Assembly (NCBI GenBank): GCA_963818445.1
Contig: CAWFSG010000020.1
Span: 83,419-147,418, forward strand
Direction: 5' to 3'
From: Prado023 sp963818445
GTDB taxonomy: Bacteria > Actinomycetota > Actinomycetes > S36-B12 > CAIYMF01
Length of the DNA: 64,000 nt
The position numbers were made by a program, and so were the translations under genes. Below, one piece after another: positions 61,935 through 64,000 of the stretch. Every line of letters starts with the position of its first letter. Within the stretch, counting starts at the first letter, position 1. The notes beneath the pieces are model-generated. The model was not told the origin of the DNA. It worked only from the letters and a program-made list of their open reading frames with translations, and did not search any database.

Positions 61935-62662
61935 CACCCGGGCCCATCGCGCTGGTCGGGTCGGGGGAGTACCTGCCGGTCATGCTCGAGATCGAGCGGC
62001 ACCTGATCGAAGGTCGCCCGCCGAAGTACGTGCAGATCCCCACCGCTGCCGCACCCGAGGGTCCTGCCGTCCTGGCCAAGTGGACCCGTCTGGGTGCCGA
62101 GCAGGCAGAACGACTGGGAGTCGAGGCGGTCCCGCTCGTCGTGCACGACCGCGCGGAAGCTGATGACCCGTCGGTCGCCGAGCAGGTGCGCGGGGCTGGC
62201 CTGGTCTACATGTCGGGGGGGAACCCGGCGCACCTGGCCGGGGCGCTGCGCGACTCCGCCCTGTGGGCCGAGGTGCTGGCCGCCTGGCGCGGCGGGGCAG
62301 CCCTTGCGGGATGCAGCGCGGGGGCGATGGCGATGACCAGCTGGGTGCCCCACGTCAGGGCCATGCACCGGCCCGCGGAACAGGGGCTCGGCCTCCTGCC
62401 GCACCTGCGGGTGATCCCGCACTTCGACAAGATGCTGGGCTGGGCGCCGGACCTGGTCACCCGCGTGCTGCTGCACGCCCCCGACGGGATCACCGTGCTG
62501 GGCATCGACGAGGACACCGCCCTGGTCGGCGGCCCCGACGAGTGGACTGTCATGGGCCGGCAGTCCGTGTGGACGCTCGGGCATGGGTCGCGTGTGGAGC
62601 ATCCCGCCGGCTCCACGATCCTCACGCCGGGCGCCCAGGCGTCCGGGGTGCTGGGCGCGTGA
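61931..62662 (+). CDS. Type 1 glutamine amidotransferase-like (S51/cyanophycinase-type) protein
   Basis: About 243 residues. IALVGSGEYLPVMLEIE opens the fold, GLVYMSGGNPAHLAGAL is the strand before the elbow, and AALAGCSAGAMAMTSWV carries the catalytic serine in GCSAG. HFDKMLGWAPDL and VLGIDEDTALV match related proteins. The serine makes peptidase or acyl-transfer activity possible; the substrate is unknown. GTG 61931 overlaps the previous stop (GTGA), but GTG at 61919 or 61925 is also possible. It ends overlapping the dehydrogenase start. Confidence 0.8.
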   Translation: MTPGPIALVGSGEYLPVMLEIERHLIEGRPPKYVQIPTAAAPEGPAVLAKWTRLGAEQAERLGVEAVPLVVHDRAEADDPSVAEQVRGAGLVYMSGGNPAHLAGALRDSALWAEVLAAWRGGAALAGCSAGAMAMTSWVPHVRAMHRPAEQGLGLLPHLRVIPHFDKMLGWAPDLVTRVLLHAPDGITVLGIDEDTALVGGPDEWTVMGRQSVWTLGHGSRVEHPAGSTILTPGAQASGVLGA

Positions 62663-63606
62663 CCACGCTGCTCCCCGGCTACATCCTCGAGGGCATGCCC
62701 GCGGATCTCGCCGTCGGTGCGGTCGCATGGGACTCCGGCGACCCCGATCCTGGGAGCCTTGCCGACGTCGAGGTGTTCGTGCCGCCGTACACCGCCACTT
62801 CGGAGGACTTGGTGATGATGGCCAGGATGCCGAACCTGCGGGTCGTGCAGACGCTCACCGCGGGTGTCGACAACGTGCTTGCCGCCCTGCCGGAGGGCGT
62901 CATGCTGTGCAATGCCGCCGGCGTGCACGACGCCTCCACGGCTGAACTGGCCGTGGGCCTGACGATCGCCAGCCTGCGTCATCTCGACGACTTCGCCCGC
63001 GACATGCCCGAGGGCCGCTGGTTGTACGACCGGCACGAGTCCCTGGCCGACAAGCGCGTGCTGATCGTCGGGTTCGGGTCGATCGGGCGCGCGATCGCTC
63101 GCCGCCTGGACGGCTTCGAGTGTGAGGTGCGCGCGGTGGCCCGGACCGCGCGGATGGTGGATGGGATCGACGTCCGCTCGATCGGGGAGCTGCCCGGTCT
63201 GCTGCCGGACACCGATGTCGTGATCCTGATCGTGCCGCTGACCCCGGACACCCGCGCCATGGTCGACGCGGCGTTCCTTGCCCGGATGCGCGACGGCGCC
63301 CTGGTAGTGAACGTCTCGCGCGGACCGGTCGTGGACACCGACGCGCTGCTGGCCGAGTGCGCCTCCGGCCGCCTGCGCGCCGCTCTGGACGTCACCGACC
63401 CCGAGCCGCTGCCGGCCGACCACGCGCTCTGGCGGACCCCCGGAGTCCTGATCAGCCCGCACGTGGGCGGCAACACGTCGGCATTCCTGCCCCGTGCCCG
63501 TCGGCTGGTGGCCGAACAACTGCAGCGCTGGGCCGACGGTGAGCCCCTGCTGAACGTGATCGAGCAGGGATCGCGTCAGCCGGCCGGTGCAGGTGGCGAG
63601 ACATAG
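62659..63606 (+). CDS. D-isomer specific 2-hydroxyacid dehydrogenase
   Basis: 315 residues. VLIVGFGSIGRAIARRLDGF is the NAD site near residue 135. STAELAVGLTIASL precedes it, VSRGPVVDTDALL supplies the Arg region, LDVTDPEPLPADHALW the Glu, and ISPHVGGNTSAFLPRA the catalytic His. It reduces 2-oxoacids or oxidises D-2-hydroxyacids; the exact substrate is unknown. GTG at 62659 overlaps the preceding stop (GTGA), so the three genes from 60675 form an operon. Confidence 0.88.
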   Translation: MTTLLPGYILEGMPADLAVGAVAWDSGDPDPGSLADVEVFVPPYTATSEDLVMMARMPNLRVVQTLTAGVDNVLAALPEGVMLCNAAGVHDASTAELAVGLTIASLRHLDDFARDMPEGRWLYDRHESLADKRVLIVGFGSIGRAIARRLDGFECEVRAVARTARMVDGIDVRSIGELPGLLPDTDVVILIVPLTPDTRAMVDAAFLARMRDGALVVNVSRGPVVDTDALLAECASGRLRAALDVTDPEPLPADHALWRTPGVLISPHVGGNTSAFLPRARRLVAEQLQRWADGEPLLNVIEQGSRQPAGAGGET

Positions 63607-64000
63607 TCCGGACACCGGGCACTCTCCGGCACCGGCTTCCTGGTCAAGGTGGTGAACAGGTCCCCGAGCTCGCTGCACCGGTCCGCGAAGTAGGGATGGA
63701 CCACGGGCTCATCCGTGAGCGCCCACGCGATGGTGGAGGCGGCGAGCTCCACGCCACGGTCCTTCCACTCGTAGGCGGTGTCCGCCCACGTGGGCAGGCC
63801 AGCCTGCTCGGTGAATCGTTCGGTCACCTCCGGGGGAACCGGCCCACCTCGCCCCCGCGCGGACATCCAGACGTCGCCCAGCTCGTGGAGCGTCGTGGCC
63901 TTCGCCAGCGTCCAGTCGGTGTACTCCGAGGAATTGCCGATGGTCGACCCCTCGACGAAGCACAGGCTCAGGGTCGTGCCGAGGGTGAAGCCGTTGATGC
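63576..64000 (-). CDS. Unidentified protein, C-terminal part
   Basis: The frame is open to the right edge and ends at 63576, inside the end of the convergent dehydrogenase gene (31 bp overlap). About 140 residues are visible: GFTLGTTLSLCFVEGSTIGN near the edge, then YTDWTLAKATTLHELGDVW, PVPPEVTERFTEQAG and LAASTIAWALTDEPVVHPYF. HELGDVW looks like a zinc-protease-type HE.x.x but without the full motif. I do not recognise the family; the start lies outside the window. Confidence 0.6.
   Translation of the reverse strand, partial: INGFTLGTTLSLCFVEGSTIGNSSEYTDWTLAKATTLHELGDVWMSARGRGGPVPPEVTERFTEQAGLPTWADTAYEWKDRGVELAASTIAWALTDEPVVHPYFADRCSELGDLFTTLTRKPVPESARCPDYVSPPAPAG

Noticed and set aside
1..64000. 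CRISPR array, prophage, insertion sequence, tRNA or rRNA gene
   Set aside because: No regularly spaced repeats, transposase or phage motifs, or tRNA-like folds were seen; the only direct repeat is the two-copy element at 52740-52792.

Overview
The window is very GC-rich (about 70% by eye), densely packed, with frequent GTG starts, many ATGA/GTGA stop-start overlaps and several probable leaderless promoters. With gatCAB, mnmA, an NAD-dependent ligase and actinobacterial-style bkd genes, this points to an actinomycete (Actinomycetota) chromosome. I see no rRNA, tRNA, CRISPR, insertion sequence or prophage. At least nine genes carry single-base frameshifts, among them ligA, gatB and etfB. Since ligA and gatB are normally essential, most of these are probably assembly indels (long-read or metagenome-like) rather than pseudogenes.

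Region by region. 1-1437: end of a DsrE-family gene and a cysteine desulfurase. 1444-4083 (minus): a cobalt/nickel ECF transporter cbiMNQO. 4356-7262: an arylsulfatase fused to an N-terminal glycine-rich module. 7393-9038 (minus): a sulfide:quinone oxidoreductase-like flavoprotein and a 48-residue companion. 9169-10658: a NifX-like protein and a TDT/SLAC1-type anion transporter behind a CsoR/CstR-like operator. 10694-20442 (minus): an eight-gene sulfur redox cluster consisting of TusA, an MvhD-like protein, DsrE, an HdrA with an inserted GltD module, a second HdrA, a small winged-helix-like protein, a QmoC-like HdrC/membrane subunit, and a four-domain CoA-disulfide/persulfide reductase-rhodanese-TusA-DsrE fusion. 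Its promoter region carries the same TACC-N6-GGTA palindromes as the transporter upstream of 9535.

20767-30603 holds mixed genes: a saccharopine-dehydrogenase-like protein, a PEP-synthase-like remnant, a membrane protein, a metallophosphatase, a second arylsulfatase, a double GNAT acetyltransferase, a hydrolase and a CPBP protease. 30916-38852 is a complete seven-gene operon for oxidative ornithine degradation (ord, ortA, ortB, oraS, oraE, a MutL-like reactivase, orr), best known from Clostridia. It needs adenosylcobalamin, which fits the cobalt transporter nearby. 38949-42477 (minus) encodes a branched-chain-type 2-oxoacid dehydrogenase (E2, E1 beta, E1 alpha). 42613-45005 (minus): DUF3467, a second CPBP protein and a glycosyltransferase. 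45239-58817: etfBA, cysteine desulfurase-mnmA-azlCD, an oxidoreductase (minus), a MetE-like protein, ligA and gatCAB. 59009-64000: bioY, a secreted metallophosphatase, two S51-like proteins (one with a CysS C-terminal-like tail), a D-2-hydroxyacid dehydrogenase and an unidentified truncated gene.

The main theme is sulfane-sulfur handling. A plausible reading is that SQR-type and persulfide-reductase flavoproteins, TusA/DsrE carriers and a membrane Qmo/Hdr-like complex with an NAD(P)H module move persulfide electrons between quinone and NAD(P)H under a persulfide-sensing repressor. No dsrAB, apr or sat gene is present in the window, so this is not a canonical sulfate-reduction locus.
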